Shown piece by piece: positions 35,860 to 48,555 of a stretch of DNA of 64,000 bases; the first letter of the stretch is position 1, and each line of letters starts with the position of its first letter. This DNA comes from Loxodes magnus. Its lineage: Eukaryota > Ciliophora > Karyorelictea > Loxodida > Loxodidae. Under the pieces are notes generated by a model that searched no databases, was not told where the DNA came from, and worked only from the letters and a program-made list of their open reading frames with translations. A program made the translations under genes and the position numbers. The stretch is taken from contig CAMPDV010000898.1 in assembly GCA_946699065.1 (NCBI GenBank), positions 62,001-126,000 of the forward strand, read 5' to 3'.

Positions 35860-38694
35860 ATGCAGAGAAAAAAGCACTCCATCTATTTAGTTGACCATTT
35901 GTCTTTTACTTTGCAACTAGCTTGATTAAAACTTGTTTAATCTCCGTAACTTTATCATGAAGAGCTTATTACATAAGAATTAAAATTGGAAGTTTAATTG
36001 ATCCAAGATTTTGAGGAACTTTTAGCACTAACAGTGTCAGAACTTGAAAACAAATCCTTTTTTATATAAAATTATGAAAATGATGTGCTTGATTTTTCAT
36101 TTCACGCTAATTCAATAGAAGATAGATTATCCAGTGAGTCTTCCATTTAATTGTTCTCATTTGATACCAAAAGATTTTTACCTTTTTATTTTGAATTTCG
36201 CAAGCTTTGAATTTATTTCTAGAGAGTTTAAAAATTCTTAATTACAAAGTCAGAATATTATTTTTACTCTAAGATTTCTTCCTAAGAATCTAAATAACTT
36301 ATTTCTTAATACTTCCTCTATTGTATTGCATCTAATTATTCATTTTAAATTCCCTGTAAGATCTCCTTTTAATTTACTTTTTTATCTTAAAGTATTATTT
36401 AATACTTATAATTTGGAGTAAGTAAAGAATTGTTTTGCTAATAACATGGAATGAGCTATTTCTCACTAGAAGATTGGTTTTTCATATTTTTACTTAGCTT
36501 ATACTATCTCAATATTTTCAAATCTCCAACTTAAGGCTGATCATTATCTCTTTAGTTTATAGCAAAGTCCATGTATAGTGTTTGATATCACTTATCTAGA
36601 ATACGTTTTACTTTCAAGTGATTCAGATTATGAACTCTATTCCTCCCATGCTACTACTTAATTACTTTGCTTGCAAACTCCAATTTTTCCTCCAGTTCCA
36701 TTAAGTTCTAGTTAATTTCTTAACCTTAGTCTTCACATTCTTCAATCAGCGATTTCCTTGACTTTACTTGACTAAGCATTGATATATATTTCTATTATGA
36801 CTTCACAGCTATTTTAGGGTATACACTTTATTCCTGCATTACACTTTATTCCTGCATTTTATGCTGTATTTAAATAGGTTTTTATAAACCTTTTTCTTTA
36901 ATTAACTGTTTATATAAAAACTTTAATTCCTAATATCAATTAAACACTACAAATTTAAATATAACTTTTAAACTTAGGCTAAATATGGTTTACAATGTAA
37001 GAACTACTTGATATCTTAAAAGGATTATACATCAAGAAATGGAAAAATCTGCTTAACTTTAACTATCCTAGTACTGTAATATGGTTATTTGCATTCGATG
37101 AATTAGATTTATATGCCAAACATATATGCCATTAGTTTTATTCTAGAAGCTTTATTTAAATTAATGCATATTTAGCTTTTTTAGGGCTAATATATACACT
37201 CTTTTAACTTTAATTCATATTTTTATCATGCAAATTACAAGCGAACTTATGTTTCTAGATGCTACTCTATTATTATACCAGAGGATGTAAAATATGAAAT
37301 TAAGTTCTTACTTTTCTGCTTTTTATTTACTCTAATCATTAATAAACCCCTTATTAGATCTTACCAAGTTAGTGCATTTTTTACCTGGCATTTTAGTACT
37401 TATTATGCTAGCTTAATTTGACTCTGGTTACAACTAATTATCTGCTAAACAGCCTTTTGATATTCAAATAAGTTAGGTATAATTAATTACCCAATAATGG
37501 TGTAATTATGGATAGTCAAGCTAGGTATTTATATGTTAGATAGTTAAATATAAATAAAGATCTGAGGGATTATATGTAAGTAAGAAAAGGTAGAAGGCTA
37601 ATTATTAGGATATGGCTTTTATGATCAGAGCAGTTCTAGTGTTTTACCTAAATGTAAATTATCTAATAAATGAGCTTCTACATTTAATTAGATAGCATTA
37701 ATTATATTAAGAGGAAAAATAAGTCCTAGGAACGGAGACAGAAATATCAACTTTAAGTAGCAAATCATACTTTTATTTATTGGTAGTAAAGACATTGAAG
37801 GTAAAATTGCTTAGAAGATAAAATGAAGAGCTAGAAATAGAGTGATAGAGATAAGTGCTCAACAATACTCTTAAATATAGAGTTAAAAAGATAAATAGGA
37901 GCAAAATATCTCTTTACTGCTATATGAGATAAGCAAGAGTAAGAATTTTAGATTAAAGGCTAGAAATAAAATATCCTAATGAGGTAAGTAATTTAATTAA
38001 GAGGTTAAGAACAAGAAATTAGAGATTTTCAGAAATCTGCTACTTAGAAACTAAACTAGCTGCTTTCTCTTTTTTGAAGTGATATGGTATAATAAAAACT
38101 AATTAATTAAATATAATAGAGCATTAAAAGTTAGTTAGGTATAAATAGCAAAAGCTAATTTTTCATATGCAATGAATTACAAATGATAAATGGTTTAATA
38201 CCTCTTAAATAGAGATTTTTTGAGTAATTAAAGCGAAAATCTAAGAGATTTTTAATATCAAGCGTTACAAACTCTCTGTTTAAAAATAAATAAAAAAATG
38301 AAATTGAAATAAAATTATATTTATTTAGTAATTTTAATTTGCTATTATATATATGAAAATTACATCTATATAGTCTAATAAAATAGAATCAAAGACAAAT
38401 GTTTATTTATAATTTAAATTAGATTAGATTAGATTAAAGAGCTATCAATTTCTTAGCAATTCGCTTGAAAAATTATTAGAAGATAAATTTTTCAAAGATG
38501 ATAGAGTCTTATTATATATACATTTAAAGGGATATAAAACATACTAAAAAATAAAAATTTATTCAATTATTTAATGCAGATTTTATTATATAATTAAGGC
38601 ATTATAGATATGTATCCTCAAAACTAATCTAACTTCCTTGAATAGCAAAATGATTATAATATAAAAAATGCTAACTTTGCATATTTTCTCTTGA
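35860..38694 (+). CDS. Multi-span membrane protein X-W, best preserved copy (B)
   Basis: ATG 35860 opens one frame that stays coherent for about 2.7 kb; the end at TGA 38692-38694 is tentative. The protein starts MQRKKHSIYLVDHLSFTLQL. It has an acidic region, several hydrophobic helices in the first third, and a Ser-rich patch. A second hydrophobic region lies around 37.1-37.5 kb (YLLQSLINPLLDLTKL), then a basic helical part with EEKQVLGTETEISTL and, near the end, SYQFLSNSLEKLLEDKFF. Copy C has the same order; copy A has its two halves on opposite strands. TAA, TAG and TGA occur throughout. The family is not recognised; from the many hydrophobic segments it is a membrane protein. It contains an 18-base in-frame tandem duplication at 36823-36858. 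Confidence 0.7.
36823..36858 (+). repeat. 18-base tandem duplication in the copy B gene
   Basis: ACACTTTATTCCTGCATT occurs twice in a row (36823-36840 and 36841-36858). A and C have it once. The duplication keeps the frame and adds six residues. Confidence 0.9.
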
Positions 38695-38889
38695 AAGTAG
38701 CATCAATATACTTTATATCTCATTTTATTGAAATAATGAGAAATAGTTAATATTTTAGCTTATAACTAGAAGATCTAATTTTCCTTTTGAAAATGTTTGG
38801 TATTATTTATAATATAATATCTATTAACTGATATCTATGCTTTTAAATATGTGTTTATTAGAAATTCTTCATTGGTTTAATAAAAACTA

Positions 38890-39880
38890 GGTAATTTAAC
38901 CTGGCTAAAGTCTAAAATCATCTTAATTAGTCTACACCTTTTAAACTTGCAAAGAATCCATTTCATAGATCTCCTCATATTTCTTGCTTTTCATACACAT
39001 AAAAAATCTAATTCGTTTAACTATTTTTTAGTTATCTCTCATTTACTTTCATAACCTTATCAAAGAAATTACTAATGAAATGTCGTGATATTAAATGTGT
39101 AGCATGCTTCATAAATATCTACTTGCTTAAATTAATTTCTAGAGGGTAAAATGTTATTTAAATAAAGGCTAATTAGGCTCAAATTATTTTTACTTGAGCT
39201 TGCATATAACAAATTTTTTTTGTGGTTGCTATTTTATTAATTTATGCCTTGTTTAGCTTTATTTTTCTATTTAAATATACTTTGAAGAGATTTAAGCTAA
39301 AATTACTAGGGGAATTAAAATTGCTTGGATAATTATAAGGACTGAATTAATAGCTGGTCTAATGGAGATTAGAGGGCAAAGAAGTTCCAATTGAATTTAT
39401 TTTCAAGAGTATTGATTGAACTTAACTGAAAAATCTTGCTTTATAATCAACTGTTTTCGGTCTTATCTTGATGGATTAGATGCCAACTGCAATGTAGGAC
39501 TTTACATGAACTTTTTGAATTGATAAAATATCTTGATTGCTACCGTTTAACTTATAACTATATTCTTTGAAAATATAAATGCAATTCTTCCTTTTTCCAA
39601 AAAGAAGTGCTTTAAGGAAACTTAAAGCTAATTTTTTCAACTTTTATGATAAAAATTACTTAAATAAAGAAACTGTGAGAGTCTAATTACCATCCTAAAT
39701 TTTGTCTTTTGCATACATTAAATGAATCTGAATAATAAATTAGATTCATCTGCATTTATAGTCTTTTTCATATGATTACTCCTTTAATTATAACATTCTG
39801 ATACTCAACTTACCAGGATTTTTGCCATATAATCTTAAGTATATTATATTATTTCATATTGAACTTAAAGACAATTATTT
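38890..39880 (+). CDS. Possible membrane/soluble protein fragment between copies B and C
   Basis: About 1 kb not shared with A or C. The plus frame around 39.2-39.7 kb gives a plausible protein with LEGKEVPIEFIFKSIDW, VFGLILMDQMPTAMQDF and ISWLLPFNLQLYS, including Trp encoded by TGA. I do not recognise a family, and start and stop are not visible. It could be a separate gene fragment or the remaining end of a neighbouring gene cut by the duplication. Confidence 0.35.
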
Positions 39881-40599
39881 TTTCTTTTTTCCAACTTAAA
39901 TTAGAATCTCTCATAGCACTATCTAAGAACTATTAATACGGAATAGCTGAATACAGACATACCTGCATTATGTAAATAGATTACTTACAATAATTTTACA
40001 CTTTCAGTCAAATCAATTTATGTGATTCATATTTATTTTAGAATTAGTTAGATTCTCCTTGATTATTATAAAACTCTATAAGATTAATAAATTTGGGATT
40101 TTTCTTACTTAAATCTTCACTCAGAATCGCGTTGAATGTATGATTAAGTTTTCTAAAGTTTTTCTTCCTTGACTTAAATAAAAGATTTTCCTTAGTAGAT
40201 CTTACATACTAATAACTTAACTAGATTATCGATTCTAAAAATAATAGCTAAAGCTCACTTTCGCTTTTTATTATTATATATCTATTCAAAACTAAAAAAT
40301 AACTCTTCTACCCAAATATTTTTAATTTAGTTTTTATAATTAAAATACTGCAACTTTATGTTCTTATGAACTTAGCCTTTTATATAAAACAAAGCTTAGT
40401 AGCTATATTTATTACCTTTTTATAATGAAATTTAACAAATGGTAACTTAAACCTTTTTATATCCTTTATAGTAAGTCATTCTTAACCATAATAAAAAAAT
40501 TAGATTGTAGATATTTTATAAGACTAGTAGCTTATGCTTTTGTTGCTTACTTTATACTAATTTAATTAGAAGAATCTAGATAATAAGCATATATACCCT

Positions 40600-42200
40600 T
40601 TACTATATTTAAACTAGATTTATCCTTTACTTTGTAAATTAACTCTCGAACCTTAAATTAATATAGTTTTACATATAAAGTTAAAAAGAAATATCAAAGG
40701 ACTATTTTATAATGTATTATCCTTTTTCAGATTAACTAGGTAGTCTCAAATTAGTACCTTTTACTATACATATCAAGCTTTTATTTCTTATTTTTAATAT
40801 TTTATTTTTTATATTTATTTTAGTTCCTTATTACAGCCACATTTTATGATTGCTTAAGGTTATTAAAGTTTTAAATTATTTTATTTAATACCAATTGAAG
40901 TAAAATTTGTTTCTTTAGCTGAAATATTTTAGAAGCTATTTTTAAAGTTAATTTTAGACTTTATATAACTTAAATTTGTTTACCTTCAGATTCTTTATTT
41001 TAGCCTTATTAATTCTACTTAAATTAATCTAATAAGCTTTTTCCCTAGTCCTTATATATTTCCATATGCACCTTTTATTACTCACGATTTTTTGCTATAA
41101 GAGATCATGCTCTTAATAATTTGGTTTCTATTTCTTTATCTTTATTTTTCAATTAAGAGCTAAGGTCTACATTCCTACCCAAAACAGTTCCTCTTCTTAG
41201 CTAAAATTTCATCCTTTAGGGTTCAAAAGGTTCAGTATCATAATCAGGATTTTTAAACTAAGCTTCTTGAATTCCTAGACTCTAGAGCCATTAAAAGGTC
41301 TAGCCTTAAAGGTAAAAAAATTTATATTTAGAATATCTGAGATTTGACTCTAAGTAGCTTGAGTCTTTAAGAACAACATCATCACTATTTTAAGATTTTA
41401 TTTATCAGGAGTAGATTAAATAACTCTGGTTTACTATTAAAAGCATTTATAATAAACCTGATAAATATCAGAGTATTAGGACTAGTAATTCCTATATTGA
41501 AGGTATAGAAAAAGCAGATAAGTTATCTGCTTTCATAGGGAAAAGAAATAATGATATATAGCTAATAATTAATAGGATTCTTTAGACAATGGTATTTAAT
41601 TAAGTACCTAGTAATAAAGCTACTATTATTAGATATAATTAAATAAGTATATTAGTAAGAAATATATTGTCTACTAGCTAACTAATAGACTATTTCAGAA
41701 AAATCTATTATAAGAAACTTAAAAGAAAATAGAAAGAAACAGCAAGGAAAACTTCAAGATGATATTATGGTTCCAAAATTATAGCTATTGACTAGGGTAA
41801 ATTAATAGTAACTAGCATAAATAATAATTAATCTTTTAATTATTAGCTAATACTTATGGATAAGTTAAGCTTACATTTTATTATAACTTGATAATGCTTA
41901 TCTTATAATATTTAAATTATTAATTAAATGGATAAGTAATTCATACTTTTTGATTTATCACCAACAAAGAAATTTATAATCTTTTCTAAGTTCCTGGAAA
42001 AATAGTAAAGGGTTTATTTTTAAAGGCTCGGTTTGATAGTGGTATTTTTCATAACTCGCCAAGTCATCTCACATTTCATATGGGGTCTTGCTACCTGCAT
42101 TACTGGGTTGATATGTTGAAGCATTATGTTTGAAGAATCTTCTTCATTAAAGTAAAATTAAAATAGAAATTAGCCTTCACATGTAGTTAAAGAGATTTTC
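40600..42200 (-). pseudogene. Y2 gene relative, copy C
   Basis: The minus strand aligns with the Y2 regions of A and B. A start-like MLQHINPV lies near 42.12 kb, but the following codons are out of register with A, so this copy is decayed. It lacks the Gag-like insertion of copy A. No function is recognised. Confidence 0.4.
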
Positions 42201-43579
42201 TAAATAATTCTGCTAGAGAGTCAGTTATTCATAGTCATATTAACCATCAAATAAATTTAAATAAAATACCTTTATTTACTAAACCTAAGTTAACCTTATA
42301 TGTCTGTATTAAATCATAATCTAAACCTTATTAACAAGAAAATGCAGGTACTAGAACTAATATTTCATCTAAAAATTTAAAGAACAAGAAAATCTATTTT
42401 TTTACTAAGCTTCGTAAAATGCTCTCAAAGTAGTAAATAGAGATCTAATTAATATATTATATGGTGAATATTCGATACAATTAAGACAAATTATAAGCAA
42501 ACTGAAAGAAAAAATAGCTTTAAAGAATAAAAGCCATATGAAATGCATTTAATGCTTATAGATATAAAAGAGGAGTTAAATATCATAAGATGAAATTAGT
42601 TAAGCTTGTATTTCTATTTAGGGAATTAACAAAAAGAAATATAAGAATGATTTTAGACTACACGTTTGTAATGAGTAGAATATAGCTCATATTAAAATTC
42701 GTTGATTTTCATATTTGACAAGATAATTTGTCAATATTTGATTTGCAATAATAGCAAGACAAAAATTTCTTGCTATTAAACAAATCATCATATTTTTCAT
42801 AAGCACTATAAATTATCATTATCAATAATAAAATTACTCTTAAATTCACAGTGAAGATTCTGTCATCATTTACTAGAGTATTCTGTTTCAATACTCTTAT
42901 AAATTAATTTCTAAAACGTTGATATCACTTAATTATATAACTGACATAAAACCAATGCAGAATAAATAAAATTTTAATGAAATCTCTTAATAGAACAGTT
43001 TTATCCTTAAGCATCATCAGGATCTCTTTCTTACTAATATGTCTCTCTAATATTATTCATATAATGTTCAGTTGGTGTAGTTAAATGCTCCTTCCCTTGC
43101 TCGAAATTTTGGCCCTATATTTTATAACCCTCATCAGTTACAAGTATCAACTTTTTTATTTCTTAAAGCTTTTGGTCGTTAATTTAACTAATTATGATAT
43201 CTCTTTATCTCTCTTAGTTATTCTATTAATAATCATTGCGTGACAAGAAATCATATTTTACATATTTTGTTTATCATCCTGGCGAATGAATCGACTCAAA
43301 ATACTACTTATCTTCAATATTCCTTTTACAGTCTACTCAAAATGCTTGTAATATTCTCTAAGCTATTTATTGACAACATGATATCACTCTCTATGAAAAT
43401 AGCTATCAGCATACTTTGATTCAATGTGAATGTTTAATAATTAAGTTACCTTTAATTTACACTCCATATTGAGCATTTAGTTAGTCAAGGGTTTTTTATT
43501 ATTTATGTATTTAATTAAACCTTCAGTGAGATTTAAATTGCCGTAAGCATTTTTTCTTTATAACAAAATGTGGAAGCAG

Positions 43580-44790
43580 GATTCAGGTGAAGGACTAAAA
43601 TGCATAAATGTAGAAAAAGATTAGAAAAGTTTGGAATTAGAGGGTAAGAAAAATAAACTTTTATTGGATAACTAAGGCTAGATGTGCTGGTTACGGACGA
43701 GTTAGGAGAAGAAGGAATCCTTGCAAAAGCTTAAGAGTAAGGTGGAATAGAAAAACTTTGAGAGTATTGAAACTTAGAATTTATGGCATTTAAAGATGCG
43801 GTAGATTAGTGATGATTGGTAAGATGCTGACAATAAGGCCCAAAATGAAAGGGTTAAAATTTCAGATCAACTTTTTAAAGGTAATTTAAAGAATATAAAT
43901 CAAAGCATGAACAAGCAAAGCTAAATTATGAGATCTATCTCAAATGATTTTGATTTAGCCCCTAGAAAAAGAAGTAATTTAGACTAGTCTAGTCTGAATA
44001 GCTCACAAGGTGTTAATTAGAAAAAGGAATCTAATAAAGTTTAAGTATTTTTATAATAAAAATAGAGCGAATTAGAAACAAAAATTGGCAATACAAGCTT
44101 GATAACAAAGGAATAATAAGAAGCATAAGATTGATAAAAATTTATGACTTCATAATGGACTACTCCTTACACTTAAACAAAAAATCCTAAGGAAAAAATA
44201 AACTTAAACGGTTTGAGAAACATACCTAAGATATAAGTCTTGGTAAAAGGTAGCTAAGTACCCCTAGAATAAGTGAATGAAAGAATTAGAAAAGCAAATA
44301 GCACTTAACCTTTATAAAATTAAAGCTCATTTTCCAGTCTAAGCACTATCAGTGAAGAAAGCACTTAAAGATCTCAATAAAGTCAAGAATGATTTTCTAG
44401 TGATATAACATTCACTAATTTATTACTTCAACTTAAAAAAGAAGAAAAGGAGTAAAAAGTTTCAGAAGAAGGAAGCAAAAAAGAATTTGACTATATGGCT
44501 CTCCTTTTTTCTTTCATGGCAATTTTATTTCTATTCTATTTTTACCTAGTAGCCTGTACATGAGTGATTCGCTTACGAAACTCTTTAAATATTTTTAGCT
44601 TATTAGTCATCAAACTCCTCTCTTTTGTTTCATTTTCCAATTTTAAACTCCTATTTCCTTATTTTCTTAGTATTAATAAAATGGTGCTTTTTATTTTATA
44701 CCCAAAATCAGAAAATACTAGAACATAAAATGTCGATATAGCAAACATACGCTTCAATAGGTTTCACTAGATGAGTAATCAAAGAGAAAG
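43580..44790 (+). pseudogene. Y1 protein gene, copy C
   Basis: Aligned with Y1 of A and B. The N-terminal part has several small indels, and the CDDWYAADG motif is not intact. The acidic stretch and membrane end are well kept (DYMALLFSFMAILFLFYFYL, then TGA at 44561 in the conserved ACTW position). Similarity continues past the proposed A stop, with CGA where A has TGA. It is more diverged than copy B. Confidence 0.5.
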
Positions 44791-46989
44791 AAGATATTAA
44801 AAGTGGCAGATAAATACATTAGAGTGATATAAAATGATTAAGCATGTTAAATGATTGATATGGTTCATTTAAGCTTAATATCTCTTAAGGTTAATTTGAT
44901 TTAAGATTTATATTTAATAGCTTCACCTTAAATAATTAAAATCAATTATCAATTTTAGCAACTAGAAGCTTAATTTTATATAATGGATTTATTTCTAATA
45001 GCTAGAACATCTTTAAATGTTGCATTTTTTTATAAATTATTGGATCAATAGGTAAAGAGTCTTAATAACTAGCCTCTATTTAAGCATTATTTACAACTTT
45101 ATGAGTTTAGATTTTAATTATTAGATAGTAAACTTAACTTTGTGACTTCATGTCTATTATTTAACCTAAAATTTCCCTTTTAATATATTAAAACATAACA
45201 AGCAAAGTTAATATTCCACTTATTCAGTTTAAGTATCTTATACTTAGGTAATAATCTTCAAATTAATACAAACGTGAAGATTAAAACACTAATATTAGCT
45301 TATACTTTCATCAAAACTTAGACTTAAAGCTTGATTTCTAACTACTATATAGATAATATGTGCAAGTATTGCTGAGGAACTATCATCATAGCTACTATTA
45401 ATAAGTTGTATATATCAGCTAATTTATAGCTCATCACTAATCAGATTACTAATAGAGATAATTTAAATTAAGTTATTTAATAGTTACAATTTTTCTGTTT
45501 ATTTATCTGGAAGTTGATTATTTGAATATTAAAGAAGCAAAAATCTGTCTAAGTTTAGAACTGATTTTAGTTAGAATGCTAGCAGAATATTCATTTAGAC
45601 TTCAATGTATTTAGATTAAATTAAATTAAAGTGTTAAAGAAGGATCGTCTACTTAAGAGCTTCCTACTTCCCTATCCAACCAATAGGAACTTGATCTCTA
45701 GGTGTTCTAATGTATTTAGATAATTTAAATTATCCTTTATATGAATATAATCCTCTAAGATCGATTACTTTAAATAAAGAAATTAGAACTTTCTAGTAAA
45801 AAATACATTAATATTTCAAAGAGATGTAGACTAATAACTTATATAGCCATAAGTAGATAATTAATAACTATATACTTTATTAGATAATTGAAATACCTTA
45901 CTTCTAAATATAACTCCCTTTATTAAATTCGATTTTGGTATGAAAATTAAATTAAACTTAATTAAATAACTAAATTTCTATAAGTCAAGCATTATTAAAC
46001 TTTATGATTGATAGTTCTTTTTATTGATTTATGTATAATACGATCTTTATTTGCTAGAGCTTAAATAAACATATATAATAGTTGTGTCTAGGCTTTAGAT
46101 CCCTTCTTTTGAAAAGTTTTACCCTTGCCTATGTTATTCATACTATTGTTTCGCTTTTTGTAGATTGTCTCACTTATGATCGTAAGTAAAGGCTTTGAAT
46201 CTGGGTCTTACTGATTGATTTTATTATCCTTCATTATTTTTTTTGCTATATTGTGAATTTAATTGTTGATCATTATCCTTTTTATTACTTGTTTCTTTCT
46301 CCCACTTAATAAAACTTCATATAAGTACCTCATTAATAGATCACTTTAAGAAACTTTTCTCCTATACTCATTAAACGCTTATATTAGCTTGCAAGTCTGT
46401 CTTATAAATAGAATTATCAGTTACTAATAAATAGTTGGATTCTCAGTTCAGAGCTAGATATAAAATACCTTCTACTTCCGAAAAATTACCTTCTTTATAT
46501 TTTTAATTTCAGAATAAAATTCCTTTCTGCTTGCTTTTATCTATCCTGCATTCATTATTCTTTTTAAGTTCTATATTCTTATTTTAATGATTCTTTTTCT
46601 AAAGCTATAACTTCAGAGTAAATAAATAGTTCTACTTTTCTTTTCATTACAAAAACTATTGTATATCTATATGATCGTACCTTTAGTTAATTCATACTAC
46701 TTCAATTACCACATTTCTCAGTCTTATTTGATGTCTTAATCCTCCTATTTATGCTTCTAACATCTTTTATTTAACTCTTCTTATATCAATAGCTTTCCGT
46801 TTGGTTCTTTCTTAATATTAAAATCTGAAGCTAATTTAGTTGCTTGATGTGAATTTTTTACTAAGATATAAATTAAAAATCTGAAAGCTCTTAATCAATG
46901 CATCTGAAACTTATTAAGCACCAGTTTCATTATATTTTATCTTCTCCTTTTGGAATATTTTAGTGTTCAGTTAATGGTATAACTCTATA

Positions 46990-47570
46990 AGAGAAAGTTA
47001 ACTGTTAAATAGGATATTTTCTATGAAATGCTGAATGAACTTAGTAGGAAATTTGTAGATGTAAGGGAAAAAGAGATTATGCTATTATCTTGCGAAGAAA
47101 GAAAGGAAAATGGAAGATGTTTTGGAGTGAGAGGCTAGATGAACGTGAGTAAAAATGCATAATCTTAAATATGATGGTAAGCAGTATGATATAATTATTC
47201 TATTATAGGATTTAAAATATATTTTAGTCTCTAGTTTGACTTAAAAGATATTCGGAAGAGCAAACTTAAATTAAGTTAGAAAAGGGCTAAAATACCTTTC
47301 CAACTTGATCACATTAAAATTTTAATAAATCAAGAAAATAGCTTTTTACCAGAAAAAATCAGAAAGTAAAATGGTTATGATGTAAGTTTATAGAAGAGAA
47401 AGAAAAGTTGAAGGATAAAATGATTCTTTGATAGAGAAAGGTTGAAATGCTATGAACATGAGATTTTAATATCTAAGTTCTTTAGTAATTTATTAAAAAG
47501 ATAAGATATAAGATAAAAGCACTCAAAATAAATTACTCTAGAATCTAATTTTGCTGAACAGAAAGAAACG
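46990..47570 (+). CDS. Possible coding block of segment Y (copy C)
   Basis: Counterpart of A minus 7270-6640. The plus frame reads as a basic, Trp/Phe-containing sequence (RDYAIILRRKKGKWKMFW) without obvious interruption. No start, stop or family is recognised. It is conserved between A and C and deleted in B. Confidence 0.3.
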
Positions 47571-48555
47571 GAACGTAAATAGTGAGCTTCAAAAGGATGA
47601 ATAGAGATAGAGTTAGAAAGTTACTAATTAGAAAGGAAAAGAAAGAAGAAAAAAAAGAAAGCTTCTAGTTAATTTATTCCATTAAACGAGTAAAGCTAAT
47701 AGCAATGAAATACTTAAGTTGATAATAATAATAAATTTAACTTGTATTTTATTATTAAACTATTGCCTACTAAATGTTGTATAAAAGTTTTTATTTTTAG
47801 AAATATTTTCTGACCCTTTGTTCTTCCAGAAATGTAGGCTCTTTTAATTAAAACTAAAGAAGCAAGAAAAAAAGATCTTAAATATAGATGTGAAGGTTAT
47901 GGCTTAATAGAACTGAGATTGCTAAACTGAATGTAACCATACGAGCAAGGAATAGAATTAAACAGTTTTTAAAATGAAAGTTTTTGTGTAAAGCCTTCAA
48001 TTCTTTGTTTATATAACTTACTTAAATTTTTTTCTCATTAGTGGATCTTTAAAAGACTAATCGATAATTGAGTTCCTTAAAGGGTTATTCTTTTAACATA
48101 ATTATAAGTAATTAGTTATAAAAAAATTTAATAGCCAGAAAAGGGTTTAAATAAGTATATTCAACGCTAGCTAAAGTTTATAAAACTTATTGTTTTATCA
48201 ATTTAAAGTAGGTTGATATACTAAGCTTTATTTTAGGATCTTAAGTTATATTAACTAACTTAAATAATTAAAGATATTGAACTAAATGCAAATATTCTTG
48301 ACTTAATCAATTACCCTTAAAATTCTACTTCCATTGTTTATTTCTTTATTTCTATCTTAGCGAGATTATTCTAGGAATATACGAGCTGAACACTTTATTT
48401 AAATATAGTTTAATAAAAATAATGATAAGCATGCCTAAGCTAGTAATTTTAATTAATAAGTTGGAAGAATTAGAGAAATATAAAATATATATAATTAAAT
48501 GTTGTTGCTTCATCCTTTTATTATCAAATAAAAGTAAGAAAATATTAAAATCACT

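Larger units (their letters stand above)
28900..38885 (+). repeat. Duplicated block, copy B
   Basis: Direct-orientation copy of block C (about 39.9-51.1 kb), with segments Y (28.9-35.2 kb), X (35.2-37.0 kb) and W (37.0-38.9 kb) in that order. The distance from the start of B to the start of C is about 11 kb. Relative to C it lacks about 1.6 kb (C 46.28-47.86 kb) across the Y-X junction. It also lacks the 1.7 kb insertion of copy A. Confidence 0.85.
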